Shown here in pieces: positions 19,809-29,563 of a stretch of DNA of 64,000 bases (positions within the stretch are counted from its first letter, which is position 1; the number at the start of each line of letters is the position of its first letter). A program made the position numbers and the translations under genes. The stretch spans positions 56,014-120,013 of the forward strand of contig JAPSJC010000002.1 in NCBI GenBank assembly GCA_031178355.1. The letters are read 5' to 3'. Source of the stretch: Ureibacillus sp. GTDB taxonomy: Bacteria > Bacillota > Bacilli > Bacillales_A > Planococcaceae. The notes below the pieces were generated by a model that was not told the DNA's origin, made no database searches, and worked only from the letters and a program-made list of their open reading frames with translations.

Positions 19809-20486
19809 ATGCAAAATCATGAAAAAAAATTGATGAAAACCCAATTTGAATATGACAATCAGGATTACGAAATCCTAAACAGATGTCCTCATTGTAACTT
19901 AGATATACACCCAACAGTTCAAAATACGTATTTGTTTGAAAACAATACTTACAAAGTTATTGTACTTTCGTTAGCATGCCCTTCTTGCAAAAGAGATTTC
20001 TTTATTTTGAATGACTTTCGTGACATGCAAATTATTAATGAAAAATTCATTATGTCCATCCCTAAATATGGATTCGCAGAAAATACTCTTGTGAAAAATA
20101 CTTCTCAAAAGTTCCAAGATTTATATATGCAATCCATAAATTCCGAATTACTTGGACATTATGATATTTCCTTTTTCGGCTATATTAAATCACTTGAAAT
20201 ATTAATTAAAGAAATTGCCATATTAGAACATCCAGAATCGGAAGATGTCATTCTTTTTTCTAATCTAATATCTTGTTTAGAACAATTTCATGCTACAAAC
20301 ATGCACCTGTTTTCAAAAAAACTTTTAGAAGTCTTAAAAAATGATTACTTGTACTATTATAAAACGGAGCAATTCTATAAATCCTCTGACTTAGTTAAGG
20401 ATTGTATAGACTATTTTTTACTATATCTTGAGATGCTATTGAAAACATTAAAATTAGATGATCATAGTAGTACAGACTTTAATTAA
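19809..20486 (+). CDS. Hypothetical protein with CXXC zinc-ribbon pairs
   Basis: CPHC...CPSC N-terminus; AGGAG RBS. Confidence 0.7.
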   Translation: MQNHEKKLMKTQFEYDNQDYEILNRCPHCNLDIHPTVQNTYLFENNTYKVIVLSLACPSCKRDFFILNDFRDMQIINEKFIMSIPKYGFAENTLVKNTSQKFQDLYMQSINSELLGHYDISFFGYIKSLEILIKEIAILEHPESEDVILFSNLISCLEQFHATNMHLFSKKLLEVLKNDYLYYYKTEQFYKSSDLVKDCIDYFLLYLEMLLKTLKLDDHSSTDFN

Positions 20487-20517
20487 TAAGGGGTCTAAAC
20501 ATAACCCCTTAATTTTT
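20485..20517 (+). terminator. Rho-independent terminator
   Basis: AAGGGGT-ctaaacat-AACCCCTTAATTTTT. Confidence 0.7.
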
Positions 20518-20577
20518 TATCGGCCTTCAAACTATATTAATATAATAATTTGTTGTAGGGAAATGAAATGTAACTCT

Positions 20578-20691
20578 TCATTCTTCCCAAATTATATCCG
20601 CTACTTGAAGCACATCATATAAGTACCCTCTCATAGACTGTACGATCACATCACTGTATGTTTTCGAATATAAAAAGCTCTTTTTGCGCAT
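20578..20691 (-). CDS. Candidate 37-aa small protein (not in ORF track)
   Basis: MRKKSFLYSKTYSDVIVQSMRGYLYDVLQVADIIWEE with AAGGGAAA 7 nt upstream. Confidence 0.4.
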   Translation of the reverse strand: MRKKSFLYSKTYSDVIVQSMRGYLYDVLQVADIIWEE

Positions 20692-20799
20692 ATGATCATT
20701 TCCCTTCAGTCTACTCATGTTGTTAGTTTAGTAGGCTCAATCTCTGCATATTTGAATCATTGATGGAGAAACTACAAAAATGAAAGGAGATATCATTTC

Positions 20800-21882
20800 A
20801 TGCCTAAAATAGCTTCTGTGAGTGTATATGAACCACCGTATTCAATTAAACAATCTAATTTAGAACTTTTAACAAGAGAGCTATTTCGTGATAAATTTCA
20901 ACAATTTGACAGATTATTACGTGTATTTGAAAACGGAGAAATTGAATCACGACAATTTTGTGTTCCCATTGACTGGTATAAAGAAGACCATACATTTGAA
21001 GAACGGAATAACCTTTACATTGAATTAGCAACAAAATATGCAGTAAATGTCATTCATAAATGTCTTCAAAACTTATACTTCCTTGAACAACCCATTTTAC
21101 CTGAAGAAATTGATGCAATTATTTTTGTAAGCAGTTCTGGTTTCTCTACGCCAAGTATTGATGCACGAGTTATGAATCATATTCAATTTTCCGACCGACT
21201 AAAAAGAATACCTATTTGGGGACTCGGTTGTGCAGGAGGTGCATCTGGCATAAGTAGAGCATTCGACTACTGTTCTGCGCATCCTAACGATAAAGTACTT
21301 GTAGTTTGTGTTGAACTGTGTAGTTTATCTTTCCAAAAAAATGACTACTCGAAAAGTAACCTTGTAGGTGCCTCTCTATTTGCAGATGGAGTAGCTTGCG
21401 CACTAATATGTGGAGATGAAGTCAAAATTAATAACAAAAAAACTGTTCCCTACATATTAAATAGCGCTTCTAAATGGATGCCAAACTCTGAAAATGTGAT
21501 GGGTTGGGATATTAAAAACGACGGTTTGCATGTTATTTTTTCTAAAGACATTCCTTCCATCATATCTAGTTGGTTAGGTCCATTTATTCATCAATTTTTA
21601 GAAGAGAATGAGTTAGTACAAAATCACATTGCTCATTTTGTGGCACATCCTGGGGGCAAGAAAGTACTTAACGCATATAAAGAAGCTCTTAATTTAAAGG
21701 AGCAGCATACAGAGTTTTCTCGCGAAATATTAAGAAAGCATGGTAATATGTCTTCTCCAACCGTACTTTATGTACTCGAAAAGTATATGTTAAATGAATG
21801 TAATGCAGGAGATTACGGATTAATGGTTGCTTTAGGGCCAGGTTTTAGTGGAGAAGCAGTTTTACTTCAATGGAGGGATTAA
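20800..21882 (+). CDS. bpsA: Type III polyketide synthase (BpsA-like, chalcone synthase superfamily)
   Basis: GLGCAGGASGISRA active-site Cys region; HPGGKKVLNAY; GNMSSPTVLYVLE. Confidence 0.92.
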   Translation: MPKIASVSVYEPPYSIKQSNLELLTRELFRDKFQQFDRLLRVFENGEIESRQFCVPIDWYKEDHTFEERNNLYIELATKYAVNVIHKCLQNLYFLEQPILPEEIDAIIFVSSSGFSTPSIDARVMNHIQFSDRLKRIPIWGLGCAGGASGISRAFDYCSAHPNDKVLVVCVELCSLSFQKNDYSKSNLVGASLFADGVACALICGDEVKINNKKTVPYILNSASKWMPNSENVMGWDIKNDGLHVIFSKDIPSIISSWLGPFIHQFLEENELVQNHIAHFVAHPGGKKVLNAYKEALNLKEQHTEFSREILRKHGNMSSPTVLYVLEKYMLNECNAGDYGLMVALGPGFSGEAVLLQWRD

Positions 21883-21883
21883 G

Positions 21884-22429
21884 TTGAGTATCTTCATGTT
21901 CGTCGTGTCATTCGTTATTTTACAAAGACTTATTGAACTAGTTATAGCGAAAAGAAATGAAACGATGATGTTAGCCAAAGGGGCTTTCGAGGTTGGAGCA
22001 GAACACTATCCTTATATGATTGCACTCCATGTGTCATTTTTCGTTAGTTTAATCTTTGAAGTGCTGTTCTTTCAAACTACCTTATCAGCCCTGTTTCCTT
22101 TCTTATTTATATTATTTATGATAGTTCAATGTATCCGCGTATGGTCCCTTATGTCGTTAGGCCAATTTTGGAATACTAAAATAATTATACTACCAGGTGC
22201 AAATGTTGTTAAAAGAGGACCATATAAACTATTTCGACATCCAAATTATTTCGTTGTTTGTTCAGAAATATTAATATTGCCTCTGATGTTTAATGCATAT
22301 TTTACTGCCTTAACATTTACTATATTAAATATAGCCATGCTCTCTATTAGAATTCCAATCGAAGAGAAAGCTTTAATGAATTCAACAAATTATAATCAAC
22401 AATTTAAGAAGAAGGTTTCAGCATCATGA
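21884..22429 (+). CDS. bpsB: Isoprenylcysteine carboxyl methyltransferase family (BpsB/YpbQ-like)
   Basis: GPYKLFRHPNYFVVCSEI motif; likely TTG start following bpsA. Confidence 0.85.
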   Translation: MSIFMFVVSFVILQRLIELVIAKRNETMMLAKGAFEVGAEHYPYMIALHVSFFVSLIFEVLFFQTTLSALFPFLFILFMIVQCIRVWSLMSLGQFWNTKIIILPGANVVKRGPYKLFRHPNYFVVCSEILILPLMFNAYFTALTFTILNIAMLSIRIPIEEKALMNSTNYNQQFKKKVSAS

Positions 22430-22866
22430 TTTTGATGCTGAAACATAAAATACTATAGAATACCACTCCATATCCCCTAATTTAGCCTCTATAAAAATTA
22501 TTTATAATTATTAGAAATTATAGTTTTTAAAGCGTATAATTAAAATAATACATCACACTATTTCCATGAATTTTTAGCCCGTACTTACCTTATTTGTTTG
22601 GTAAAGAACTATTAAATTTCTTTAATACACTATTTAAGGCAAAATATATTCTTACATACATTTTGTTGCTCAAAATTTTAAAAAGAGCTGTTGATAATTA
22701 TGTCATTTATATTATGATAAGATTGATAAGCAACTTTAGATATGATAAACAACTTTGAAAATACATCATGTTACGAATTATATTTTGTTTGTGTGTTTGT
22801 ATTTTGTGTGAAAATAATTTTCAAACTCTAAAGATTTTTAGTCTGTTATAGAAAAGGAGAATAGAA

Positions 22867-23286
22867 ATGTCAGAAGAATTGATTAGCCAAACTCAGTCTA
22901 CAGCTACAAGCACGAAGGATCTACTAGATCAATTATTAAAGCCTGAAGTTCAGGAATCACTTACAACTTTAGTTGAACAATTACCTAAATTAGCAGAGGT
23001 AGTAACTTTATTAACAAAAGCATATGACTTTGCTCAATTGGTTGCAACAGATGATGTACTGAAAAACGACACAGTTAGTGCGGTTAAAGAAATGGCTGAA
23101 CCTGTTATTGGAACAGTTAAAAATGTAGCTGCAAACGCTATAGAAGCAAAAGAGCGTGCTGAATCTTCTAACGAATCTGTTGGTATTTTCGGTGTATTAA
23201 AACTATTAAAAGATCCAGAAGTTCAAAATTTATTGCGTTTTGTTAATGCATTTCTTCAAGTATCTGCTGAGCGTAAAAATCAATAA
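22867..23286 (+). CDS. DUF1641 domain protein (YjlC-like)
   Basis: Sequence pattern and position directly before an NDH-2 gene, as in yjlC-ndh. Confidence 0.8.
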   Translation: MSEELISQTQSTATSTKDLLDQLLKPEVQESLTTLVEQLPKLAEVVTLLTKAYDFAQLVATDDVLKNDTVSAVKEMAEPVIGTVKNVAANAIEAKERAESSNESVGIFGVLKLLKDPEVQNLLRFVNAFLQVSAERKNQ

Positions 23287-23332
23287 TTATTCGTTTATAT
23301 AAATATTTAAAGTCAAGGACGGAGGATAAATC

Positions 23333-24517
23333 ATGTCAAAAGAAATCGTCATCTTAGGTGCAGGTTACGGCGGTTTACTAACTGCTCAAACATTACGTAA
23401 ACACCTGAGTAAAGATGAAGCGAAAATTACTGTGGTGAATAAATATCCAACCCACCAATTAATTACTGAATTACACCGTTTAGCTGGTGGAACAATTGCT
23501 GAAAAGGCAATCTCTTTCCCACTAGAAACGCTATTTAAAGGAAAAGACGTTAACCTTGTTATCCAAGAAGTAAAATCTTTCTCAGTAGCTAATAAAGAAG
23601 TTTATCTAAATAATGGCTCTGTCATTTCTTACGACATGCTAGTTGTCGCTCTAGGAAGCCAAACAGGATTCTTTGGTATTCCTGGATTAGAAGAAAACAG
23701 TATGGTATTAAAATCAGTTGAAGATGCTATTAAAATTAATAACCATATAGAAAGTAAAATTGCTGCCTTTGCAAAATCTAATGATCCTGCAGATGGAACA
23801 ATCGTAATTGGTGGTGGCGGTTTAACAGGGGTTGAACTTGTAGGTGAAATCGTAGACAAACTACCAAAAACAGCAGAAAAATATGGAGTTGACTTCAAGG
23901 ATATCACTATTAAACTAGTTGAAGCTGGTCCGAAAATTCTACCTGTTTTACCAGACGATTTGATTCAACGTGCTACTGAATCTCTTTCAAAACGTGGGGT
24001 TGAATTCTTAACTGGACTTCCTGTAACTGGGGTTGAAGGCAACGTTATCTCGTTGAAAGATGGTTCAACAATTACATCAAACACATTTGTATGGACTGGT
24101 GGAGTAGCTGCCCTTCCTCTAGTACAAGAGTCAGGTCTTGAATGTGACCGTGGTAAAGCAACAATCGACGAATATTTACGCTCTAAATCTCATCAAGATG
24201 TATTTGTTGTTGGCGACGCTTCTGTTTCACTTCCTGCAGATGGTGGCCGTCCATTATATGCACCAACTGCGCAAAACGCTTGGCAAATGGGAGAATTCTG
24301 TGGCTACAATATTTTCGCTACAATCAGAGGTCAAAAATTACGAGAATTTTCTCCAATTGATTCTGGTACTCTAGCAAGTTTAGGACGTAAAGATGGAGTA
24401 GCAACTGTAGGCGCAAACAAAATCCCACTTAAAGGTCTACCTGCTTCATTAATGAAAGAAGCAAGCCATGTACGTTATTTAGCACATATTAAAGCATTAT
24501 TTGGCTTAGCTTATTAA
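23333..24517 (+). CDS. Type II NADH dehydrogenase, FAD-dependent
   Basis: GAGYGGLLTAQTL, GGGGLTGVELVGEI, VFVVGDAS motifs. Confidence 0.9.
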   Translation: MSKEIVILGAGYGGLLTAQTLRKHLSKDEAKITVVNKYPTHQLITELHRLAGGTIAEKAISFPLETLFKGKDVNLVIQEVKSFSVANKEVYLNNGSVISYDMLVVALGSQTGFFGIPGLEENSMVLKSVEDAIKINNHIESKIAAFAKSNDPADGTIVIGGGGLTGVELVGEIVDKLPKTAEKYGVDFKDITIKLVEAGPKILPVLPDDLIQRATESLSKRGVEFLTGLPVTGVEGNVISLKDGSTITSNTFVWTGGVAALPLVQESGLECDRGKATIDEYLRSKSHQDVFVVGDASVSLPADGGRPLYAPTAQNAWQMGEFCGYNIFATIRGQKLREFSPIDSGTLASLGRKDGVATVGANKIPLKGLPASLMKEASHVRYLAHIKALFGLAY

Positions 24518-24540
24518 TTTACTATAACAACAATTCTAAA

Positions 24541-24570
24541 ATGTCGATTCCCGAGAATCGGCATTTTTTA
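24541..24570 (+). terminator. Rho-independent terminator
   Basis: ATGTCGATTcccgagAATCGGCATTTTTTAT. Confidence 0.8.
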
Positions 24571-24667
24571 TACTTACTTATGTTCTTAAATTCTTAATAT
24601 TAGGGTAAAAATTATAATAGTACATACATACGAAGAGTACCTACGAAAGAAAAAGGTGTGAAGCACA

Positions 24668-25876
24668 ATGAGTAGCCTAAATGACCGCCACAATATTCCA
24701 ATTTATCCGATTATGATTGCTATAGGAATAGGTCATCTAATCAATGATACGATGCAGTCCGTCGTTCCTGCTATGTTCCCAATTTTCTCAAGAGATTTAG
24801 GATTAACTTTTACCCAACTTGGGGTAATTACATTTGTGTTAAATATGGTAGCATCCTCCTTACAACCTGTAGTTGGATTTTTAAGTGATAAAAAACCAAT
24901 GCCCTATGCTTTGCCTATTGGAATGATTAGCTCTTTTATCGGCATATTAATCCTTATATTTGTAAAGCAATATTGGATAATTATTATTGCGGTTATCTTT
25001 TTAGGTTTTGGCTCTGCAATCTTCCATCCAGAAGGGTCAAAGGTGTCATTTATGTCCGCCGGAAATAAGAGGGGGCTTTCACAATCAATATACCAAGTAG
25101 GAGGAAATTCTGGACAAGCACTTGCCCCACTTATTAGTGCATTTATTTTAGGTGTTCTGGGACAACGTGGTGCTGCAATTGTATTACTATTTACGGCAGT
25201 TGGCATTGCCTTACTTTTTAAAATTTCAAGGTGGTATGTTCGTCAATTAGAAGCTGAGAAGACTTCTAAGAAAAATAAAAAACTGCTAGTTTCTTCACTA
25301 CCAGCCCTTACAAAAAAACAAGTTGTTATTGCCATTGCTTTGTTATTCATCGTTATTTTTGCTCGTTCATTTTACACAACGAATATTACAAACTTTTACG
25401 TTTTTTACTTAATGGATCATTATGATTTAACGATTCAGTCTGGACAAATATTAATCTTTATCTTTTTGGCTGTTGGAGTGGTAGGTACATTCTTTGGTGG
25501 GTCACTTTCAGATCGAATTGGACGAAAAAATGTAATATTACTTTCTGTAGTTGTTCCAATGCCATTTTGTTTAGTATTACCCTATGTACCACTTTGGCTT
25601 GTTCCGGTATTTTTAATTATCATAGGAACATTGATAATGATTAGTTTCTCCGTAACAGTCATTTACGCACAAGAACTAGTACCGACAAAGATAGGAACTA
25701 TGGCTGGTTTAACAACTGGTTTTGCATTCGGCATGGGAGCGGTTGGAGGAGTAGTCATCGGAGTGCTAATTGATATTATTGGTATTGCTTTTACAATGCA
25801 AATTGTATCTATTATCCCTCTACTATTAACCGTCTCCTTCTTCCTGCCAAAAGACAAGGTTGAAAAACTCGCTTAA
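24668..25876 (+). CDS. MFS transporter, fosmidomycin-resistance (Fsr)-like
   Basis: GHLINDTMQSVVPAMFPIF and FHPEGSKVSFMSAGNKRGLSQSIYQVGGNSGQALAPL motifs. Confidence 0.88.
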   Translation: MSSLNDRHNIPIYPIMIAIGIGHLINDTMQSVVPAMFPIFSRDLGLTFTQLGVITFVLNMVASSLQPVVGFLSDKKPMPYALPIGMISSFIGILILIFVKQYWIIIIAVIFLGFGSAIFHPEGSKVSFMSAGNKRGLSQSIYQVGGNSGQALAPLISAFILGVLGQRGAAIVLLFTAVGIALLFKISRWYVRQLEAEKTSKKNKKLLVSSLPALTKKQVVIAIALLFIVIFARSFYTTNITNFYVFYLMDHYDLTIQSGQILIFIFLAVGVVGTFFGGSLSDRIGRKNVILLSVVVPMPFCLVLPYVPLWLVPVFLIIIGTLIMISFSVTVIYAQELVPTKIGTMAGLTTGFAFGMGAVGGVVIGVLIDIIGIAFTMQIVSIIPLLLTVSFFLPKDKVEKLA

Positions 25877-25918
25877 ATCATAAAAGGAGCTGAAATGATA
25901 TTTTCAGCTCCTAATCTT

Positions 25919-26530
25919 TTATTTTCTTTTTGATTTTCTTCTAAATAACCAAAATACAAATAAAACAAACAAAATGATGATTATAGCGTACGCAATATTA
26001 GAGTAAGTATCCATATACGCAACAATTGAGTCCCAATTCTCTCCTACCTGAGAACCTAGATAAATAAGTACAATATTCCATATTAGAGTGCCTATTGTCG
26101 TTAATATCAGAAATAACCCAAAATTCATATGCGACATCCCAGCAGGCAATGAAATGAGACTTCGAATTAATGGCACAAAACGGCAAAAGAACACTGTCCA
26201 TACACCGTATTTTTTAAACCAGTCATTCGCTTTATAAATATCCTCATTAGTAAGCCTTAATATACGTCCCCACTTATCTACAAATCTACCAATACGTCTA
26301 ATTCCAACAATTGCTCCTACTCCATATAATGCAATTGCTCCAGCAACTGACCCCAGTGTAGATGCAATAACAACCCCAATAAATGTAAGATTAGACTGGG
26401 TTGTCATATATCCTCCAAAAGTTAATATAACCTCAGATGGAATTGGTGGAAATATATTCTCTAACATAATTAAGAGAAAGACCCCTATATAACCGAAATC
26501 TTCCATTATACTTGTAATCCAACTCTCCAT
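25919..26530 (-). CDS. DedA family membrane protein
   Basis: ENIFPPIPSEVILTFGG and FCRFVPLIRSLISLPAGMSHM motifs. Confidence 0.93.
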   Translation of the reverse strand: MESWITSIMEDFGYIGVFLLIMLENIFPPIPSEVILTFGGYMTTQSNLTFIGVVIASTLGSVAGAIALYGVGAIVGIRRIGRFVDKWGRILRLTNEDIYKANDWFKKYGVWTVFFCRFVPLIRSLISLPAGMSHMNFGLFLILTTIGTLIWNIVLIYLGSQVGENWDSIVAYMDTYSNIAYAIIIILFVLFVFWLFRRKSKRK

Positions 26531-26751
26531 CTATCCTACTCCTTAAAATGAATTCATTTGGTATTTTTTATATACACTGTGACTTTGCCATAAAACAGTA
26601 TTAAAAATCAACTATATCTACAATTCATTTTACTTCAAGATTATGTAAAATGAATACATTATTTTTCTAAAATTGTATTTACCCCATTTACTTAGTCATA
26701 TGTTTTCGATACTATTTGTTTTGTCGCTAGATTAAGAAAAGAGGTCTACAT

Positions 26752-27519
26752 ATGCTGTTTGAAATTGATTTATCCATTATTATGTTATTATTTTTATTTG
26801 GCTTTTTAGCTGCATTCATTGATTCAGTTGTAGGAGGTGGTGGCCTTATTTCACTACCTGCCTTATTATTTACCGGGCTAAGCCCTTCTGCAGCTGTTGC
26901 AACAAATAAACTTGCAGGAACAATGGGTTCATTAACGAGTACAATCACATTCTATCGTTCTGGAAAGCTAGAACTTAAATCCATTCTAAATTTATTCCCA
27001 ATCGTATTTATAGCAGCTGCAATAGGGGCATGGATTGTTCATTTAATGGATCCTACTCTATTAAAGCCATTAATGTTAGTAATGCTGACAAGCGTACTAG
27101 TTTACACTTTATTTAAGAAAGATTGGGGAAGCATTTCAACATATAAAAAGTTATCTCCATTAAAATATTTTTGTTTCTTCCTATTAATTTTCGCTATTGG
27201 GTTTTATGATGGCTTTCTAGGTCCAGGTACTGGCTCGTTTTTAATCTTTGCATTTCTTATGATTGGTTTTGACTTTTTAAAAGCTGCTGGTAATGCAAAG
27301 TTTTTGAATTTTGGTAGTAACATTGGAGCACTAATCATGTTCATGTTCCTAGGACAGATTAATTATACATATGGCTTGATCATGGGTGTAGCACAAATAC
27401 TAGGCGCTATATGTGGTTCAAAATATGCCATCAAACGAGGTAGTGGTTATGTTAGAGGTTTATTCATTGTGGTAACTTTACTTCTGCTTGCTAAAAATAC
27501 TTACGATTATTTCTTTTAA
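26752..27519 (+). CDS. TSUP family (TauE/SafE) transporter
   Basis: AAFIDSVVGGGGLISLPALL and YDGFLGPGTGSF motifs. Confidence 0.92.
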   Translation: MLFEIDLSIIMLLFLFGFLAAFIDSVVGGGGLISLPALLFTGLSPSAAVATNKLAGTMGSLTSTITFYRSGKLELKSILNLFPIVFIAAAIGAWIVHLMDPTLLKPLMLVMLTSVLVYTLFKKDWGSISTYKKLSPLKYFCFFLLIFAIGFYDGFLGPGTGSFLIFAFLMIGFDFLKAAGNAKFLNFGSNIGALIMFMFLGQINYTYGLIMGVAQILGAICGSKYAIKRGSGYVRGLFIVVTLLLLAKNTYDYFF

Positions 27520-27622
27520 ACAAATAGGACAGACGTCTAGAGGGGATTTCCACTCCAAACGCCTGTCTTAATAGTCGTTAAACGCTCCTTTGGCTTTCCA
27601 ATTCTAATAACGATTTAACTAG

Positions 27623-28255
27623 TTAGCGTAAGTTGGTTACAAAATTTTGAAGGCGGCTAAATTCTGACAATGCTTTATTACAAGTATCACTATTTTCGCA
27701 TATATAGTTTCCCTTTTTTGTATAATTCCCAAGCTGAGTTCCGTTTTTAGAGACTAATAATAGCCCTACTTTTGCATGTTGGTTGCACACCGTACATATA
27801 CCCTGCTTTTCAGAATGTCTATATTCCCCGCGCACGCCTCTAAGTATACCTTCTTCATAATAGACAATATATTTTCGATTTGTACCATAATCAAGCCAAC
27901 TCAAATACGAAATTTCTTTTAGATCGAAGTTCTCCATATTCGGCAGTTTCACTTTTTTATCTTTGGGAAATAACTTTTTAATCTGATTATCTGTTGGGGA
28001 TTTAAAAGGTTCGACAAATTCTTTAATTTTTTCTAAAAACAACTCCAATTGTTCTTTCGTTTTTAAATCAAAAATAGGTTGTAGTACTAGTTGCTCTTCT
28101 ATATCACGAAACGTTAACTTTTCATTTATTTCCTCTTGAACCAACACTTGAACTGCTTGAATTATATTTTGGTCTTTAGAGCTTGTATAGGTATTCAAAA
28201 CTTTTTTTGCTTGCTTTTTAACGAATTGGTATTGTTCAACATTCAGAAATATCAC
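27623..28255 (-). CDS. FusB/FusC-like EF-G-binding protein
   Basis: C-terminal treble-clef CTVCNQHAKVGLLLVSKNGTQLGNYTKKGNYICENSDTCNKAL; probable GTG start (MIFLNVEQYQF) 8 nt after GGGAGGAG. Confidence 0.85.
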   Translation of the reverse strand: MIFLNVEQYQFVKKQAKKVLNTYTSSKDQNIIQAVQVLVQEEINEKLTFRDIEEQLVLQPIFDLKTKEQLELFLEKIKEFVEPFKSPTDNQIKKLFPKDKKVKLPNMENFDLKEISYLSWLDYGTNRKYIVYYEEGILRGVRGEYRHSEKQGICTVCNQHAKVGLLLVSKNGTQLGNYTKKGNYICENSDTCNKALSEFSRLQNFVTNLR

Positions 28256-28453
28256 AATAAACACTCCTCCCACATTAGATTACAGAAAAAGCCATTAGAG
28301 TTCAATTGTCTGATAACTATATTTTACAGTTCTAATAAGAAGACTTGGGAATGTCTTAAACCGTATCAAAGGCGTTAATCTCTTCTTCACGGATTAACGC
28401 CTGCTAAATGATATTTTATATGGTAGCACATGTTTAAAAGCACATTTTAACTA

Positions 28454-29431
28454 CTAAAGGTTAACATTGTAATGATCAATTATGTAACAGCTGCCTTTTA
28501 TCTTCTTACAGAATCGCTTTATAGCAGCTACTTCGTTTGATAGATCTTCTAATTTTTCGAAATGATGTTGTTTATTTGTCAGTACTGCAATTGACAAAGA
28601 CATTAACGTAAGTTTCTCCATTTGACCTGACCTACCTTTTACTTGGAAATTGGGGTCAGAGAGATGTACGGGGTCATAAAATTTTGAAATTGTTTCATCA
28701 AATTCTTCAATAATTTTTTCGCAAATAGACTCAATATCATAGTGTGGGAAAAGGGCCATGAAATCATCCCCGCCGATATGCCCTAAGAAATATCCTAAGT
28801 GTAAAACATTTCTCTTTAATATGTCAGTTAGATGTAAAAGGACCTTATCCCCGTTATTGAACCCATAAAGATCATTATAAGTTTTAAAATAATCTAGATC
28901 GAAATACAGTAAACTAAATTGTTCTAATGAGATTAAATCCATTAATTGTTGATTAATTAAATGGTTACCTGGTAAATTGCTTAAGGGATTAAGAAAACTA
29001 GCAAATTCAACTTGAATTTCTACAAACTTCATCAAAAGTGCACGAATACTAACGACACCCACAAATTGGTTATCCTTTGTTACGATGACATCATCATACA
29101 AGTCTTCTTCTTCACGTTCCATCGCTAAGCGACTCACTTCCGTGATCGATTGATAGTAATCGACAATTAGTGGATTCGTCTTAGCAAGTAACTTACTTTC
29201 TCTACCCATATACAGGTTATATCCATAAAGAGTACCAATCTTTTGATAAAAATGTGTTCTAGTAATATTCGCGACCGGTTTTTCATGATGTACGACAACA
29301 ATTCCCCTAATATCAGGATTATCTGTAAATAGTTTGTCAACTTCTTTGTTTTTCACAGAAGGACTAATATACGGAACCTTCTTAACTATTCCTCCAATAT
29401 TAGTTGCCACTTCTCCTATTTTCGTCACCAT
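28454..29431 (-). CDS. CBS-pair + GGDEF protein (putative diguanylate cyclase)
   Basis: N-terminal CBS-like region; C-terminal YFDLDYFKTYNDLYGFNNGD...HIGGDDF. Confidence 0.88.
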   Translation of the reverse strand: MVTKIGEVATNIGGIVKKVPYISPSVKNKEVDKLFTDNPDIRGIVVVHHEKPVANITRTHFYQKIGTLYGYNLYMGRESKLLAKTNPLIVDYYQSITEVSRLAMEREEEDLYDDVIVTKDNQFVGVVSIRALLMKFVEIQVEFASFLNPLSNLPGNHLINQQLMDLISLEQFSLLYFDLDYFKTYNDLYGFNNGDKVLLHLTDILKRNVLHLGYFLGHIGGDDFMALFPHYDIESICEKIIEEFDETISKFYDPVHLSDPNFQVKGRSGQMEKLTLMSLSIAVLTNKQHHFEKLEDLSNEVAAIKRFCKKIKGSCYIIDHYNVNL

Positions 29432-29462
29432 TTTCTCACCTAATCTTATATGGTATTTTTAT

Positions 29463-29531
29463 CAAATACGACTGGGCGTATTTGCTTCCAGATTTTAACG
29501 AGACTTGCTCGATAAATCCTTTAAAAATCTG
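29463..29531. other. Structured intergenic element
   Basis: CAAATACG-actggg-CGTATTTG (29463-29484); CAGATTTT (29489-29496) pairs AAAATCTG (29524-29531), enclosing CGAG-acttg-CTCG. Confidence 0.6.
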
Positions 29532-29563
29532 TGACATCTGCCGGAGGCCTCGACTGAATGAAA

